NCBI GenBank assembly: GCA_016211105.1
Contig: JACQSX010000005.1
Span: 1 to 64,000, forward strand
DNA length: 64,000 nucleotides
Origin: Acidobacteriota bacterium
GTDB lineage: Bacteria > Acidobacteriota > UBA6911 > JACQSX01
Direction: 5' to 3'
Every line of letters starts with the position of its first letter. Within the stretch, counting starts at the first letter, position 1. The notes under the pieces were generated by a model. That model made no database searches. It worked only from the letters and a program-made list of their open reading frames with translations, and had not been told where the DNA came from. The translations under genes were made by a program, and so were the position numbers. Below, in pieces: positions 46,147-57,299 of the stretch.

Positions 46147-47943
46147 ATGAGCGACGATTACGGCATTGCTTACTTTTCGATGGAGATTGCCCTGGAAACG
46201 GATATGCCCACTTACAGTGGCGGCCTGGGTGTGTTGGCCGCCGACACGGTTCGATCGGCGGCAGACCTTGCCATTCCCATGGTGGCAGTCACGCTTCTTC
46301 ACCGAAAAGGCTACTTTTACCAGCGCTTGGACTCAAGCGGATGGCAAACCGAGGAACCCGTGGATTGGGATGTGCAGGCCTTCTTGGAGGAAATGCCGAC
46401 AAGGGCATCCGTGATTGTGGAAGGCAGAACCGTGTACCTGCGCGCGTGGAGATACCAGGTCAAAGGAGCGCATGGTTTTGTAGTGCCCGTTTATTTTCTG
46501 GATTCGGATCTGCAGGAAAACTCGGAGTGGGACCGAAACCTTACCCACTATCTTTACGGAGGCGATGCCCATTATCGACTTTGCCAGGAGGTCCTTCTGG
46601 GTATGGGCGGCCTGCGGATACTTCGTGCGCTGGGATTTCAAAGAATCAAGCGCTTTCACATGAACGAGGGCCATGCCAGCCTGCTGACACTGGACCTGCT
46701 GGAGGAAGAAACCAGGAAGGCAGCCACGGCGGACGACCAAGGCGGAGTGGCTTGGCTGGATTCCAACTTCCTGGAGGCGGCGGAAGAAGGACCGATTATG
46801 CAGCGAGACATCGAAGCGGTCAGGCAAAAATGCGTCTTTACCACTCACACTCCCGTGCCTGCGGGTCACGATCAGTTTCCCATGGATCTGGTCAACCGGG
46901 TTCTCGGACCGCGCGCGGTCTACAGCCGGCAAGACGTCTTCTGCTGCGACGGTCGTCTGAACATGACGTATCTCGCCCTGAACTTAAGCCATTATGTCAA
47001 CGGCGTTGCCAAGAAGCATGGCGAAATTTCAAGGCTCATGTTTGCACATTACACGATCGACTCGATTACCAACGGCGTCCGCGTGGATACGTGGACTTCC
47101 GGGCCTTTCCAAGAGCTTTTTGACCGCCATATTCCGGGATGGCGGGACGACAACTTCAGCCTTCGCTACGCTCTCAGCATTCCAAAAGAAGAGGTGTGGG
47201 ACGCTCATCGCAAGGTCAAGAGAGACTTGATCCAACACGTGAACCGCAACACCGATTCCACATTGGATGATGACGTTTTTACCATCGGTTTCGCCCGGCG
47301 AGCCACCGCCTATAAAAGAGCAGACCTGTTGTTTCATGACATCGACAGGCTTAAGGGGATTGCTTCCCGAGCCGGAGCTTTTCAAGTCATTTTTGCCGGG
47401 AAAGCACATCCGCAGGATATCGGCGGGAAGCAGCTCATTCAACGCATCTGCCAATTCAAGGAGGCGCTGAGGCGCGACATCAAGATCGCTTACGTGGTTA
47501 ACTACGATCTGCGCTTGGCCAGGATGCTGACGGCCGGGGTGGATCTGTGGCTGAATACCCCTCAACCGACGATGGAAGCCTCTGGAACCAGCGGGATGAA
47601 AGCCGCGCTCAATGGGGTTCCCAGTTTAAGCAGTCTGGACGGGTGGTGGATTGAAGGACACATCGAGGGGGTAACCGGATGGGCGATCGGGGAGAAGGGA
47701 GGAGGCGAACCATCCAAAGACGCTCATTCCCTTTATGACAAGCTGGAGACGCAGATCATTCCGATCTTTTACCAAAATCGAGAGCGTTTTACCGATGTGA
47801 TGCTGCATTGCATCGCTCTGAATGCTTCCTTCTTCAACACGCAGCGGATGCTGCAGCAGTATGTGCTCAAGGCTTATTACCTGGAGTCAGGCCCCGTTGC
47901 AGCCAACGAGCAACCCAGCTTGTCAGGATCTAGAATCAAGTAA
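46147..47943 (+). CDS. Alpha-glucan (glycogen/starch) phosphorylase, short form
   Basis: The 598-residue enzyme belongs to the short alpha-glucan phosphorylases: [22 protein letters not shown] at the start, [10 protein letters not shown] in the middle, and [15 protein letters not shown] followed by the pyridoxal-phosphate motif [15 protein letters not shown] near the end. It releases glucose-1-phosphate from storage glucan. It is about 250 residues shorter than E. coli GlgP, which is normal for this subfamily. The GT39 gene follows 48 bp later on the same strand. Confidence 0.9.
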   Translation: MSDDYGIAYFSMEIALETDMPTYSGGLGVLAADTVRSAADLAIPMVAVTLLHRKGYFYQRLDSSGWQTEEPVDWDVQAFLEEMPTRASVIVEGRTVYLRAWRYQVKGAHGFVVPVYFLDSDLQENSEWDRNLTHYLYGGDAHYRLCQEVLLGMGGLRILRALGFQRIKRFHMNEGHASLLTLDLLEEETRKAATADDQGGVAWLDSNFLEAAEEGPIMQRDIEAVRQKCVFTTHTPVPAGHDQFPMDLVNRVLGPRAVYSRQDVFCCDGRLNMTYLALNLSHYVNGVAKKHGEISRLMFAHYTIDSITNGVRVDTWTSGPFQELFDRHIPGWRDDNFSLRYALSIPKEEVWDAHRKVKRDLIQHVNRNTDSTLDDDVFTIGFARRATAYKRADLLFHDIDRLKGIASRAGAFQVIFAGKAHPQDIGGKQLIQRICQFKEALRRDIKIAYVVNYDLRLARMLTAGVDLWLNTPQPTMEASGTSGMKAALNGVPSLSSLDGWWIEGHIEGVTGWAIGEKGGGEPSKDAHSLYDKLETQIIPIFYQNRERFTDVMLHCIALNASFFNTQRMLQQYVLKAYYLESGPVAANEQPSLSGSRIK

Positions 47944-47991
47944 ATCGGACTCCCTGGCATTTATAATGGGCACGGTGATTTACCACGATCC

Positions 47992-49839
47992 ATGCAGGAG
48001 CCACTTGCGCTGATGCACATAGCCGCCCGCGAGTTCAATCGACGCTCTCTCTTGCTGGCATCGCTCCTAGGCGTCTGGCTCCTTGTCTACGTCCCTGGCC
48101 TATTCCGGCCGGCATTGCTGGATGATGCCGATTCGGTTCACGCGGAGGCAGCCAAAGAAATGGTGCAACGCCATGACTGGGTCACGATGCACATCAACGG
48201 CGGCTTTCGCTATTTGGAGAAAGCGCCGCTGATGTACTGGACCATCGCGGCCAGCTTCCGGATCTTTGGTATCTCAGAGTGGTCCGCCAGGCTGCCGCTT
48301 GCGTTGGGCATGTTGGCCCTCCTGTTAGCCACGTTCGCGATCGGTCGGCGGACCGGCGGGAACGAGGCGGGATTTTACGCCGCGCTGATTCTGGGAACTG
48401 CGTTTGGCCCTTATCTGTTCACCCGCATTCTCATCCCAGACATTCTGGTGGGACTGTGGTTGGCCCTCGGCCTTGGCTTTTTTCTTCGCGCGGTAAATGA
48501 GCAGCGTCCTTCGCGGCTGGTGTGCTGGGGTTTTGCTGCGACAACGGCGCTGAATGCCCTGACAAAAGGCCTCATTGGATTGATATTTCCGCTGGCCATT
48601 GCTGGAATTTACCTGCTTTTGACCCGCCGCCTGCGTCACCTGTTTGCAATGCGTCCCCTTTCCAGCACGGTAGTTTTTCTGGCAATCGCCGCGCCGTGGC
48701 ACATTCTGGCGGCTGTAAGAAACCCTCCAATGGGGCAAGCAAAAGGTTTCTTGTGGTTTTATTTCGTCAACGAGCATTTTCTACGCTACCTGAACATGCG
48801 GGTACCGCGCGATTACGACACGGTGCCGCTGTTTGTCTTCTGGGGTCTGATGTTGCTTTGGCTGTTTCCCTGGAGCGTATTCGTTCTTCAGGCGCTCGGG
48901 CAAGTTCCAATTCGTTTCCGCCGGATCCATTCCGGCCTCGATGCGCCGCGGCAAGCGAGTCTACTTTTTGGGCTCTGGATGGCAGTCGTTTTGGGTTTTT
49001 TCAGTTTCTCGACCCGGCAGGAGTACTACGCTCTTCCGGCCTTGCCCGCATTGGCGTTACTCATTGGGAACTGGCTTGCGCGCGAGTCTCAAGCTGCAGC
49101 GGAAAGTCCGCTGGGCCGAAGCGGCAGAGTTTCTTCCCTCGTCTTGTTCATCGTTGGAGTCGCCGGATCCGCGGTGGCGCTCGCTCTCGCTCTTATATCT
49201 CAACCCGCGCCGCCCCATGCGGACATCGCCGACCTGTTAGCGAAGAACCCGGAAAAGTATGCGCTCTCGCTGGGTCATTTCTTCGACCTGACGCCGCAGG
49301 CTCTCGGGGCCTTCCGCTTGCCGCTTTTGATCACTGGGCTTGCGCTGGTCACGGGGACAGGGCTGAATTGGCTGTTTCGGAGACGCGCCTCCCCTTTTCA
49401 TGGGAACCTGGTTTTGGCGGCCATGGGAGTAGCGGTACTATGTTGCGCTCACCTTGGTTTGTTGATCTTTGAACCCGTGCTGTCGTCAAAGGCCCTGGCG
49501 CTGGCCATTTGGAAAGAGTATCAATCGGGGGAAGTGGTCGTCATTCACGGGGAGTACGAGGAGAGTTCGACTCTCAATTTTTACACCGGGATTCAATTGC
49601 ACATCTTGAATGGGAGGCGCTCCAATCTCTGGTACGGATCCTTGTTCCCTGACTCTCCAAGGATTTTTGAGGATGGCGCTTCCTTCGCGCAGCTATGGGA
49701 AGGACCCACGCGCGTTTATCTTTGGACCGATGCAGCGCGAATGCCTGAGATTCTTCGAGATGGAAGTTCCAAGAATGTTTACGAGCTTGCTCGAGCAGGG
49801 GGGAAGTCAATTTTCAGTAATCGACCGACTCAGGATTAG
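47992..49839 (+). CDS. GT39/ArnT-like membrane glycosyltransferase
   Basis: The 615-residue protein has about eleven membrane helices and the GT39/GT83 pattern: a first periplasmic loop LLDDADSVHAEAAKEMVQRHDWVTMHINGG, then YLEKAPLMYW, and a C-terminal soluble domain. Such enzymes transfer sugar from a polyprenyl-phosphate donor to lipid A or protein. The acceptor is unknown here. No ribosome site stands out. Confidence 0.85.
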   Translation: MQEPLALMHIAAREFNRRSLLLASLLGVWLLVYVPGLFRPALLDDADSVHAEAAKEMVQRHDWVTMHINGGFRYLEKAPLMYWTIAASFRIFGISEWSARLPLALGMLALLLATFAIGRRTGGNEAGFYAALILGTAFGPYLFTRILIPDILVGLWLALGLGFFLRAVNEQRPSRLVCWGFAATTALNALTKGLIGLIFPLAIAGIYLLLTRRLRHLFAMRPLSSTVVFLAIAAPWHILAAVRNPPMGQAKGFLWFYFVNEHFLRYLNMRVPRDYDTVPLFVFWGLMLLWLFPWSVFVLQALGQVPIRFRRIHSGLDAPRQASLLFGLWMAVVLGFFSFSTRQEYYALPALPALALLIGNWLARESQAAAESPLGRSGRVSSLVLFIVGVAGSAVALALALISQPAPPHADIADLLAKNPEKYALSLGHFFDLTPQALGAFRLPLLITGLALVTGTGLNWLFRRRASPFHGNLVLAAMGVAVLCCAHLGLLIFEPVLSSKALALAIWKEYQSGEVVVIHGEYEESSTLNFYTGIQLHILNGRRSNLWYGSLFPDSPRIFEDGASFAQLWEGPTRVYLWTDAARMPEILRDGSSKNVYELARAGGKSIFSNRPTQD

Positions 49840-50055
49840 GCTTCGAAGTATTCCAGGAAACCAATCGATTCGTAACTGTGTTTGGAACCCTGTCGCTGGA
49901 AGTTAGCGAAATAACATGGAGCGCACCCGGTCTTCAAAAAGACGGAGTACGTCACATCCAGCAGTTAGTGGCGATTTTCACGCAGTTGTTCCGTTGTTAT
50001 AGAAGCGCAAGATACCGCGCCTCTATGCTGCTACCGATCCCTATACTTCATTTTG

Positions 50056-50511
50056 CTAGTCGTGTTGGTGCTCCGACTGAGTAGCTGCAGCATTCGACTC
50101 AAACAGATGTTCTGTTTGTTCTCCTTTGATGGAGATTTTCTTAATTACGGTCTGGCCAGATGAGTTCAGGCCCAGGGAGACCTGTGTGTGCTCGATTCGT
50201 TTGTCGGTCGCTCCGAATGTGCATTTTGCGCGGGCGGCTTCTTTACCGGGCCGTGGCGAAAGGTAGCTGCGCGGGCCCACCAATTCAGTGAAGACCATAA
50301 CATGATCTTTGCCTTCAAAAACATGCTGGATCTGATAATCCCCCGGTTTGAGCAAGGTATCTCCCACGCGAACTTCCGAGGTGAGAATAATTTGCTCCTT
50401 CTTGCCGGTGGCGGGTGTGCTTGCCTGTTGGGCGAGGGGCGCGGCAGTGAAATCGATTAGGGCCAAAATCAGTGCCGCACTCATGAATAACAATTGGTTC
50501 CTCAATCTCAT
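50056..50511 (-). CDS. Small secreted protein of unknown function
   Basis: The 151-residue protein has a signal peptide (MRLRNQLLF, hydrophobic core, APLAQ), then a beta-rich middle (ILTSEVRVGDTLLKPGDYQIQH) that suggests an immunoglobulin-like or beta-barrel fold, and a histidine-containing end (EHQHD). AGGAGGAAGT is 4 nt before the ATG. I do not recognise the family; secreted proteins with a PGDYxI motif are frequent in Acidobacteriota. Confidence 0.75.
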   Translation of the reverse strand: MRLRNQLLFMSAALILALIDFTAAPLAQQASTPATGKKEQIILTSEVRVGDTLLKPGDYQIQHVFEGKDHVMVFTELVGPRSYLSPRPGKEAARAKCTFGATDKRIEHTQVSLGLNSSGQTVIKKISIKGEQTEHLFESNAAATQSEHQHD

Positions 50512-50716
50512 ACTTCCTCCTACTTTGTCGAGTTAATGGCTGTTCCCCTTTGTACGTTTTTCCCTTAAAGCAATTTCTGGACCAGCCGCTGAGGGAACGG
50601 CTCTTCCCCATGGTGACCCAATAGTTGCGTGTTGCGGCGGGTCTGCAGACAGGAGAGGGCATAACAGAGAATACAGAAAGAGATGCCGTTTTACTTCTGT
50701 GGGAGTGGAAAGAAAT

Positions 50717-51058
50717 TCAGTCGTTATGGAACGCTCCGGATGCGGCTCTCAATGACATACGGCCGCTCAAAGGTAGAATTCCTTGCTTTAGAGAGCCAAC
50801 GAAGTCGCGCGCCCGGCCGTCCGACGTTCTGCTCCAGACGATTTGCACCCAATCGGCAATAATTTTTTCCGCCCTGTCGAGTTCTTTGATGCGTGCCGCG
50901 TAGTGCGCATTCACCAAAGTCTGCACGTCATCGATGTCGTATAGGAAAATCGATTCCTGCCGGCCGATGGTGGGGTCCAAGTTCCTGGGAACCGACAAAT
51001 CCAGCAGCAAGAGAGGCTGTTGTTTGCGTAACTGGGCGAGCTTGGCAGTGGCTCGACA
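50717..51058 (-). pseudogene. hemA: Decayed fragment of glutamyl-tRNA reductase (hemA)
   Basis: On the minus strand, residues reading ATAKLAQLRKQQPLLL then LDLSVPRNLDP, then FLYDIDDVQTLVNA and AEKIIADWVQ match the end of the catalytic/NADPH domain and start of the helical dimerisation domain of HemA. The N-terminal catalytic domain is missing and the C-terminus runs into unrelated sequence. No start exists, so it is a non-functional remnant; a working hemA must be elsewhere. Confidence 0.75.
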
Positions 51059-51140
51059 CAGTCAAGACTCGAGCTGTGCTATAAGCCCAAAAGCGGGTGA
51101 TATCCCCCTTGGTGTAAGCAGGAGCAGAAAAGGGGAGGAA

Positions 51141-51168
51141 TTGGCCGCCCTGAAGAATTTGCTATGAT
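51141..51168 (+). promoter_or_regulatory. Candidate promoter of the malic enzyme gene
   Basis: TTGGCC (51141-51146) and TATGAT (51163-51168) lie 16 bp apart, 159 bp before the ATG. The -10 is good, the -35 fair. A leader of about 150 nt would result. Confidence 0.35.
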
Positions 51169-51326
51169 GATACACTTGTCGCTGTCTTTGCAACTGGTGG
51201 AGAAAGAGGGCACTTGAGGCTTCGGTTGGGCCAAGAATTGCTTTAAAACAAATTCTGTTTCATGGAACAACCAGCAACGGAAACGCGTCTTTTTACTTTG
51301 TACAACGGCGTCTAGGAGAAGGACTC

Positions 51327-53642
51327 ATGGTAAGGGAAAACGAAGCTTTGGAATACCACAGTCGTGGACGAAAGGGAAAAATTGAAGTCGTCCCGACGAA
51401 ACCCTGCAGCACGCAGTGGGATCTCTCGATGGCTTATACCCCGGGGGTTGCTGTCCCCTGTCTACGAATCAAAGACAATCCGGACGAGGTTTACAACTAT
51501 ACCGCCAAGGGCAATCTGGTGGCGGTGGTGTCCAACGGAACCGCGGTATTGGGCCTGGGTGACATCGGTGCGGCAGCAGGGAAACCGGTAATGGAAGGCA
51601 AGGGAGTCCTGTTTAAGCGATTCGCCGATATTGATGTGTTCGATATTGAGATCGACAGTCACGACCCGGATGAGGTCATCAAAGTTGTCAAGTTACTGGA
51701 ACCCACTTTTGGAGGCATCAACCTTGAGGACATCAAGGCGCCGGAATGTTTCCACATCGAAGAGACGCTTATCCGGGAACTGAAGATCCCGGTGTTTCAC
51801 GACGACCAGCATGGCACCGCGATCATCTCGGGTGCGGCGCTGCTCAATGCGCTGGAGGTGGCGCGTAAGAACATTGATAAGGTGAAAGTGGTCTTCAATG
51901 GGGCGGGCGCTTCTGGAATTGCGTGTGCCAAGTACTACATCGGCCTAGGCGTCAAACGGGAGAACCTCATGCTGTGCGACAGTACGGGTGTCGTCTATAA
52001 AGGGCGGCAGAAGGGGATGAACCCGTACAAGGAACAATTGGCCGCTGACACGAAGGCCCGCACATTGGCTGAGGCACTGGTCGACGCCGACGTTTTCGTC
52101 GGCCTCTCGATTGCCAACTGCGTCACTCAGGATATGGTGCGTTCCATGAATGAACGGCCGATCATTTTCGCGATGGCCAACCCGGACCCCGAAATCACGT
52201 ATGAAGAGGCGAAGGCGGCCCGCCGCGATGTGATTATGGCCACGGGAAGATCGGATTATCCCAATCAGGTCAACAACGTGCTGGGCTTTCCATTCATTTT
52301 TCGGGGCGCCCTGGACGTGCGCGCCACGGCCATTAATGAAGAGATGAAACTAGCCGCGACGCGTGCACTGGCCACGTTGGCGAAAGAAGATGTCCCGGAT
52401 TCAGTCATGAAAGCTTACGGCGTCAGCCGTCTCCGTTACGGGCCAGAATACCTCATTCCTAAGCCGTTTGACTCGCGCGTGCTGATTTGGGAGGCTTCCG
52501 CGGTAGCCGAAGCGGCGATGCGAAGCGGGGTTGCGCAGACGAAAATCGACATTGAACTCTACAAAGAACAGCTCGAGAGACGGCTGGGCAAGTCGCAAGA
52601 AGTGACACGCATCATGATCAACCAGGCAAAGCGAAATCCTAAGCGTGTGGTGTTTCCCGAGGGTTATCATGAAAAGGTTCTCCGAGCCAGCCAGATCATC
52701 GTGGACGAGGGCTTTGCCCAGCCCGTGCTCTTGGGCAAGGAGGAGCGGATTCGCCAGTTGACAAGAGAGCACGATTTGAACATCAACGGCATCGCTATTG
52801 TGGATCCAGCCAGTTCCGTAAAGCATGAAGAATATGCGCAGGAGCTGTTTCGGTTACGCCAGCGAAAGGGTGTGACACTGGCGCAAGCGCGGGCGCGCCT
52901 ATTGCGGAACCCCACGGTCTACGGCGCCATGATGGTACACATGGGCGACGCGGACGCCCTGGTTGCGGGAGTAGACCAATCGTATCCGGAAACGATTCGG
53001 CCGGCGCTGGAGATTATCCAAATGCGCGAGGATGTTGCCCGCGTGGCGGGGCTGTTCATGATAATTTTCAAGGAGAAGATTTACTTTTTTGCCGACACGA
53101 CGGTCAACATCGAGCCTACGGCCGAAGAGCTAGCCGATATTGCCATTTGCAGTGCTGAAGTGGCCCGCCGCTTCCAGATTGAGCCCAGAATTGCCATGCT
53201 TTCGTTCTCCAACTTTGGTACCGCCAAGCATCGGTTCGTGGACAGGGTGCGGGAGGCTACCGAAATCGTCAAGCGGCGAGCTCCAGATCTCATCGTCGAC
53301 GGCGAGATGCAGGCCGACACGGCAGTGGTCCCGGAACTGATGGAGCAGCACTACCCGTTCAGCCCTTTGAAGGGGGGAGCCAACGTGCTGATTTTCCCAG
53401 AGCTCCAGTCAGCCAATGTGGCATACAAGTTGGTACACCGGCTGGGCGGCGCGGAAGCAATCGGACCTATCCTGATGGGGATGCGCAAACCCGTGCATGT
53501 ACTCCAGCATGGTTTTGAGGTGAAGGACATTGTCAACATGGCGGCCATCGCGGTAGTGGACGCCCAGGAGGCCGAGGAGAAAAACAGGTTAAGAAGATCC
53601 AGCGCCGAACGGGGCAGAGAACACGTTCCCATCTCTACGTAA
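51327..53642 (+). CDS. maeB: Malic enzyme-phosphotransacetylase fusion (MaeB type)
   Basis: The 771-residue protein joins a malic enzyme (about 1-430; [36 protein letters not shown]) with a phosphotransacetylase-like domain (about 440-770; [26 protein letters not shown]). It turns malate to pyruvate with NADP; the second domain usually regulates it by acetyl-CoA. CTAGGAGAAGGA lies before the ATG. It converges on the PPDK-like gene, so pyruvate and PEP enzymes stand together. Confidence 0.92.
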   Translation: MVRENEALEYHSRGRKGKIEVVPTKPCSTQWDLSMAYTPGVAVPCLRIKDNPDEVYNYTAKGNLVAVVSNGTAVLGLGDIGAAAGKPVMEGKGVLFKRFADIDVFDIEIDSHDPDEVIKVVKLLEPTFGGINLEDIKAPECFHIEETLIRELKIPVFHDDQHGTAIISGAALLNALEVARKNIDKVKVVFNGAGASGIACAKYYIGLGVKRENLMLCDSTGVVYKGRQKGMNPYKEQLAADTKARTLAEALVDADVFVGLSIANCVTQDMVRSMNERPIIFAMANPDPEITYEEAKAARRDVIMATGRSDYPNQVNNVLGFPFIFRGALDVRATAINEEMKLAATRALATLAKEDVPDSVMKAYGVSRLRYGPEYLIPKPFDSRVLIWEASAVAEAAMRSGVAQTKIDIELYKEQLERRLGKSQEVTRIMINQAKRNPKRVVFPEGYHEKVLRASQIIVDEGFAQPVLLGKEERIRQLTREHDLNINGIAIVDPASSVKHEEYAQELFRLRQRKGVTLAQARARLLRNPTVYGAMMVHMGDADALVAGVDQSYPETIRPALEIIQMREDVARVAGLFMIIFKEKIYFFADTTVNIEPTAEELADIAICSAEVARRFQIEPRIAMLSFSNFGTAKHRFVDRVREATEIVKRRAPDLIVDGEMQADTAVVPELMEQHYPFSPLKGGANVLIFPELQSANVAYKLVHRLGGAEAIGPILMGMRKPVHVLQHGFEVKDIVNMAAIAVVDAQEAEEKNRLRRSSAERGREHVPIST

Positions 53643-53680
53643 GGCCGGCGGGTCACGGACTGGGCCTATAGCGGAAGCGG

Positions 53681-53709
53681 GTAGAGACGCACCGGCTGGG
53701 CGTCTCTAC
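53681..53709. terminator. Perfect 10-bp hairpin between convergent genes
   Basis: GTAGAGACGC and GCGTCTCTAC form a perfect stem with a 9-nt loop, 39 bp after maeB and 31 bp before the end of the PPDK-like gene. It may end both transcripts. Similar GTAGAGACG palindromes are dispersed in several phyla, so it could also be a repeat. Confidence 0.6.
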
Positions 53710-53739
53710 GATATCGGACCTGATGAAATTAACTTGCAG

Positions 53740-56700
53740 TTACCGTGCCTTTCGGTGCAGCGACAGGGATCCGATGTATACCTCTCCCGATGTCCCGTGG
53801 ATGGAGACGATGTCTCCCTTTCGGATGGGGTAGCGCTCCACTCCCGTGGCGTCTACAATCACGGCCGTGTGTTCTTTCAGATTGACGCGAAGGCCCACGG
53901 CGCTCATTACGGCGTGAAAGCGCTTGTTTTCAATTCCGTTGATCGCGACGGCGGCGTGAGAGCTCGACCCACCTTTTGCGGTCAGCAATCCATCTGCGGA
54001 AATGATCATAGGGATGTCGTCCGGCGCAGGGTTTTCCAGCACCAGTAGCACACCGTCGACATCCTCCCGCTCGTTTAAATCCGTCGAGGCTAGCTCCTTC
54101 CGGTCCATCTCGTCAAAAGCGACGCGTCCTCTGAAACCACCGCCTCGGATGCCGATTCCGCGTGTCGCCGACTCGCCGGGAGCAACAAAGGTGTTCGTCT
54201 CCAATTGCATGCTGGTTTCAGCGGTTCTGGACTGGAGAACGCTCAGCACCCCTCGCTCCACCGTGAACTCAATTTCCTGATCGGTCCCCGTCAACCTTCT
54301 AAGTTTGGCGACGATGTGCTTCAATCTTCGCTCCAGCATGGGCATCAGGTTGCCCAATGCTCCCATCGGCTGGAAGGAGGTGGAGGTGGTTAAAGCTCCG
54401 ACCAGATCGTCGCCCACGGCGGAGAATTTAATCTCTCCGGCGAATGTTCGGACTCCCCAATCGGTCATGTAGGTGCGGGGAATCACGCCGGTGAGCGAGG
54501 CCTTGGTTTCATCCATCCCCTCTCCAACCTCCTCGTTTTTTCTGTTTCCTGAGGCCATTTCCTGAACGATGACAGCGGTGTGCCACGTGTGACAGATGCC
54601 CTTGATCGTCCGGTACCGCCTTGCCCTCTCGCTGTTCCAAGACTGAAACACGGCTTGGACGGCGCTGAAAAGTTGTTTCGTGGGATCGTTAAGGATTTCA
54701 TCCAGTTGCGGGCCGAAGCCCTGCTGTCGAATGATGCTTTTGGACATCTCAACAATTTCTTTCATCGCCACCCAAGGAAGCCGGTATTTGTACGGGACCT
54801 TGTAGCGGCGCTTCATTTCCTCCACCAAGTGGAAGCCTTCGATGTCGATGGCCCACGCCGCCGCGCCGTAACTGGCAAGAAACCTTCGATAGGAATCATA
54901 AGCGTGCCATGCGTCGTCCTGTGCGAGCCCTTCGGCGATTGAGTCGTTGATGCCCGCGAAAACGATCGTCGACAAGATCCCGGGCAAGGAAAACACCGAG
55001 CTGCCCCGCACTGCCAACAGAAGCGGACACTTGGCGTCCCCAAACCGCCTTTCGACGCCATCCCGTCTGGTAATGTCCTCTTCCAGAACCCGAAGATGAG
55101 CGGCAATCTCCTTTTCCAATTGCGGCCGGTTGCGATGATAGAGCCCCGCGCGGGCGAACGTGGTCGGAAGGATGAAACCGTCGCAGGTGGGAATGTTCAT
55201 GTAGCTGATATAAATGAGACTGCTACCCTTTCCACCGTACTGGTCTCTCGGATTCGGCAGACTCTCAACGCGCTGCGCCAGCTCTTGTATATCTCCCTTG
55301 TGAGAAAGGTGAACCACGCCGTTGCCGGCAAAGCCCTCTAAGGGTTCAAGGGGCAGGTTCCCAATCGGTCGTGAGGAGTCCACAATGTGATTCTGGATGT
55401 GTGTTCTTGCAAGATCGCAAAAGTGAACCATGCTGTTCAGATCGTGCATGTAACGCGTCATGTTGGCGACAACGGCGCGCAGTTCGCCCGCCTCAAGCCC
55501 TAACCGGTGAGCCATCTTTTCGTAGGCAATCGTAGCGCGCTGCAGAATCTTGTGGTAATCACGCTGGATGCTCTCCAGCAGATTTGTCACCTCTGCATAC
55601 GTCTTGGTCGGGTCGGTCAATATGGCGGCAAAGTCGGCCAACTCTCGCGAGAATAAGCCATCATAGTCAAGATTCGCGATGCACATCCGAATGATATTGA
55701 GGCACTGGTTGAGTTCGACTCCCCGGTCGTCATATGCGGCTGCCACGTGTCGCAGAGCGAGAAATCCGATTTCTTCCAGCAAGCAGTCCAACTGATACAG
55801 ATAATAACGCTGCTCGGTAAATCCACCCCGCTGGATGCCACTGTGAAGGGTCTGGCGGAGTTTGCAAATTTGTGAGAAGGTTTCAAAGAAGGCCCCTTGT
55901 TCGTAACAAGCCAGCACCTCCTGAAGTGACCGGAAGAGGTCATTTTGGTAAGCGTTCTGGATTTCCCGGCTAAAACTCCTCACACAGTCTCTTGCGATCC
56001 GTTCCGTGCCTTCAACAACAAAACCGGCCTGGTCCGGCATCAGGGCCGTCAATGCTTCCAATCGGCTTTTGAATCCTTCCGCCAGGCCCGAAGGAGAAGA
56101 AAAATCTTCGACTTTCCTGATAAGAATCCGCAGATGGTGATAGTAGACCCATCGGTTTCTTGTCCGAATCCCCTTGTTGACCAGTGCCTCCAATTCGTCC
56201 TCGAGACTGTTGCCGAATTCACACCGTAAGAGGCTCTCGGCGTACGCGTCCCGCCACTCCTGGATTCTCGTTACCACTTCCGAAATCCCGAGAAGTTTCT
56301 CCAAACCGAGTACGACGCGCTCCACAATCCTGCGGGGAGTTTTGCGACTTCTTGCCAGCATGTCGGCTGGCGACGGAGCCTCAAAACCGAAGCGGGCCAG
56401 TCGCTCCGCATTCCCCGTGTCGAGGTAGTCTAAGTACATCTTCGCGAGAAGAAGCGTCCTTTTTCCCAGCGCATGATGCGCGCTCCTTCTCAGCTCATTG
56501 ACAATCGCGCTACCCCGAATGTGAATCTCAGCTAGATCAATCGTGTCATTCCACAGCTCGTCGATGACTTTCGGTCTGAGGATAATGCCGGATAAATTTC
56601 TGACAAGAATTCGTGTGAGCAGCCGATGCCGGCGTGAAAATGGCCCATTGAGGAGGCGAACCAGTTGGGTGATGAGATTATTGACTTCCGGCTGCACGTT

Positions 56701-57279
56701 CTTTGCCCCGAGAAACGCTTCAAAGGAGAGACTGCACAATTTCGCGGCCAAGAAGCGAAGACAGTAGATCATTTCGTTGCGGTTCGTACACGCGTTCACT
56801 CTTTCCAGCAGGAAAGCAATATCGCGGATTCGCTCAATATGGATTTCCGCAATCTGGTCATCTTGGAATTCAAACAGCTCTCGCTCCAAATCGACGGGTT
56901 CGCCAGACAAGCCGATGGTTCCGGCAATGAGAGCGTCTGTATAAATCGTCCCGGCGGGAAATTGCCGGACGACGACCCGATCCGTTGTTCCATCCCGAAC
57001 GATGTAGACAACCAACGTTTCCACAGCCAGATAGGGCACAATCAAAAGAGGCGCGTCTCTTAGGATCCGATTATTGACAATCCCGAACCGCCCCACTCTG
57101 CCCGCTATTTTGGATTTGATGTGGATGTAGTAACGCAGCGCTTCCTTGCTGTCTACGTCTGCCTCGGCGGGGACATGGGCGCGGTACAACGCTAGGTTGA
57201 GAGTTGCGATTTGCTCCTTCTCCTCTTCGGTGAAGGGTTCCAGAGTGAATATTTCGGGTCCGGCGGCGCTCTGTTGCAT
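53740..57279 (-). CDS. PPDK/PEP-synthase-like protein without the PEP-binding barrel
   Basis: The 1179-residue protein has three parts. Residues 1-650 are mostly helical and not recognised. Residues about 670-1050 are a PPDK-type ATP-grasp domain (YGGKGSSLIYI, VRGSSVFSLPGILSTI, PTKQLFSAVQAVFQSWN). The end (about 1080-1179) is the phosphohistidine domain, with the phosphorylated His in LTAKGGSSSHAAVA and GDIVSIHGTSGEVYIG. The C-terminal TIM barrel that binds PEP/pyruvate in PPDK and PpsA is missing. It starts 20 bp after the enolase fusion gene (CGAGGG site), so they form an operon. The phosphoryl acceptor is unknown; the large N-terminal region may supply it. Confidence 0.85.
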   Translation of the reverse strand: MQQSAAGPEIFTLEPFTEEEKEQIATLNLALYRAHVPAEADVDSKEALRYYIHIKSKIAGRVGRFGIVNNRILRDAPLLIVPYLAVETLVVYIVRDGTTDRVVVRQFPAGTIYTDALIAGTIGLSGEPVDLERELFEFQDDQIAEIHIERIRDIAFLLERVNACTNRNEMIYCLRFLAAKLCSLSFEAFLGAKNVQPEVNNLITQLVRLLNGPFSRRHRLLTRILVRNLSGIILRPKVIDELWNDTIDLAEIHIRGSAIVNELRRSAHHALGKRTLLLAKMYLDYLDTGNAERLARFGFEAPSPADMLARSRKTPRRIVERVVLGLEKLLGISEVVTRIQEWRDAYAESLLRCEFGNSLEDELEALVNKGIRTRNRWVYYHHLRILIRKVEDFSSPSGLAEGFKSRLEALTALMPDQAGFVVEGTERIARDCVRSFSREIQNAYQNDLFRSLQEVLACYEQGAFFETFSQICKLRQTLHSGIQRGGFTEQRYYLYQLDCLLEEIGFLALRHVAAAYDDRGVELNQCLNIIRMCIANLDYDGLFSRELADFAAILTDPTKTYAEVTNLLESIQRDYHKILQRATIAYEKMAHRLGLEAGELRAVVANMTRYMHDLNSMVHFCDLARTHIQNHIVDSSRPIGNLPLEPLEGFAGNGVVHLSHKGDIQELAQRVESLPNPRDQYGGKGSSLIYISYMNIPTCDGFILPTTFARAGLYHRNRPQLEKEIAAHLRVLEEDITRRDGVERRFGDAKCPLLLAVRGSSVFSLPGILSTIVFAGINDSIAEGLAQDDAWHAYDSYRRFLASYGAAAWAIDIEGFHLVEEMKRRYKVPYKYRLPWVAMKEIVEMSKSIIRQQGFGPQLDEILNDPTKQLFSAVQAVFQSWNSERARRYRTIKGICHTWHTAVIVQEMASGNRKNEEVGEGMDETKASLTGVIPRTYMTDWGVRTFAGEIKFSAVGDDLVGALTTSTSFQPMGALGNLMPMLERRLKHIVAKLRRLTGTDQEIEFTVERGVLSVLQSRTAETSMQLETNTFVAPGESATRGIGIRGGGFRGRVAFDEMDRKELASTDLNEREDVDGVLLVLENPAPDDIPMIISADGLLTAKGGSSSHAAVAINGIENKRFHAVMSAVGLRVNLKEHTAVIVDATGVERYPIRKGDIVSIHGTSGEVYIGSLSLHRKAR

Positions 57280-57299
57280 AAAAAGCCCTCGCTTCTACG

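Noticed and set aside
48522-49472. 316-codon + strand frame inside the GT39 gene
   Set aside because: It is in another frame of a well-supported membrane protein; composition is Arg/Ser/Cys-rich and no start signal is visible.
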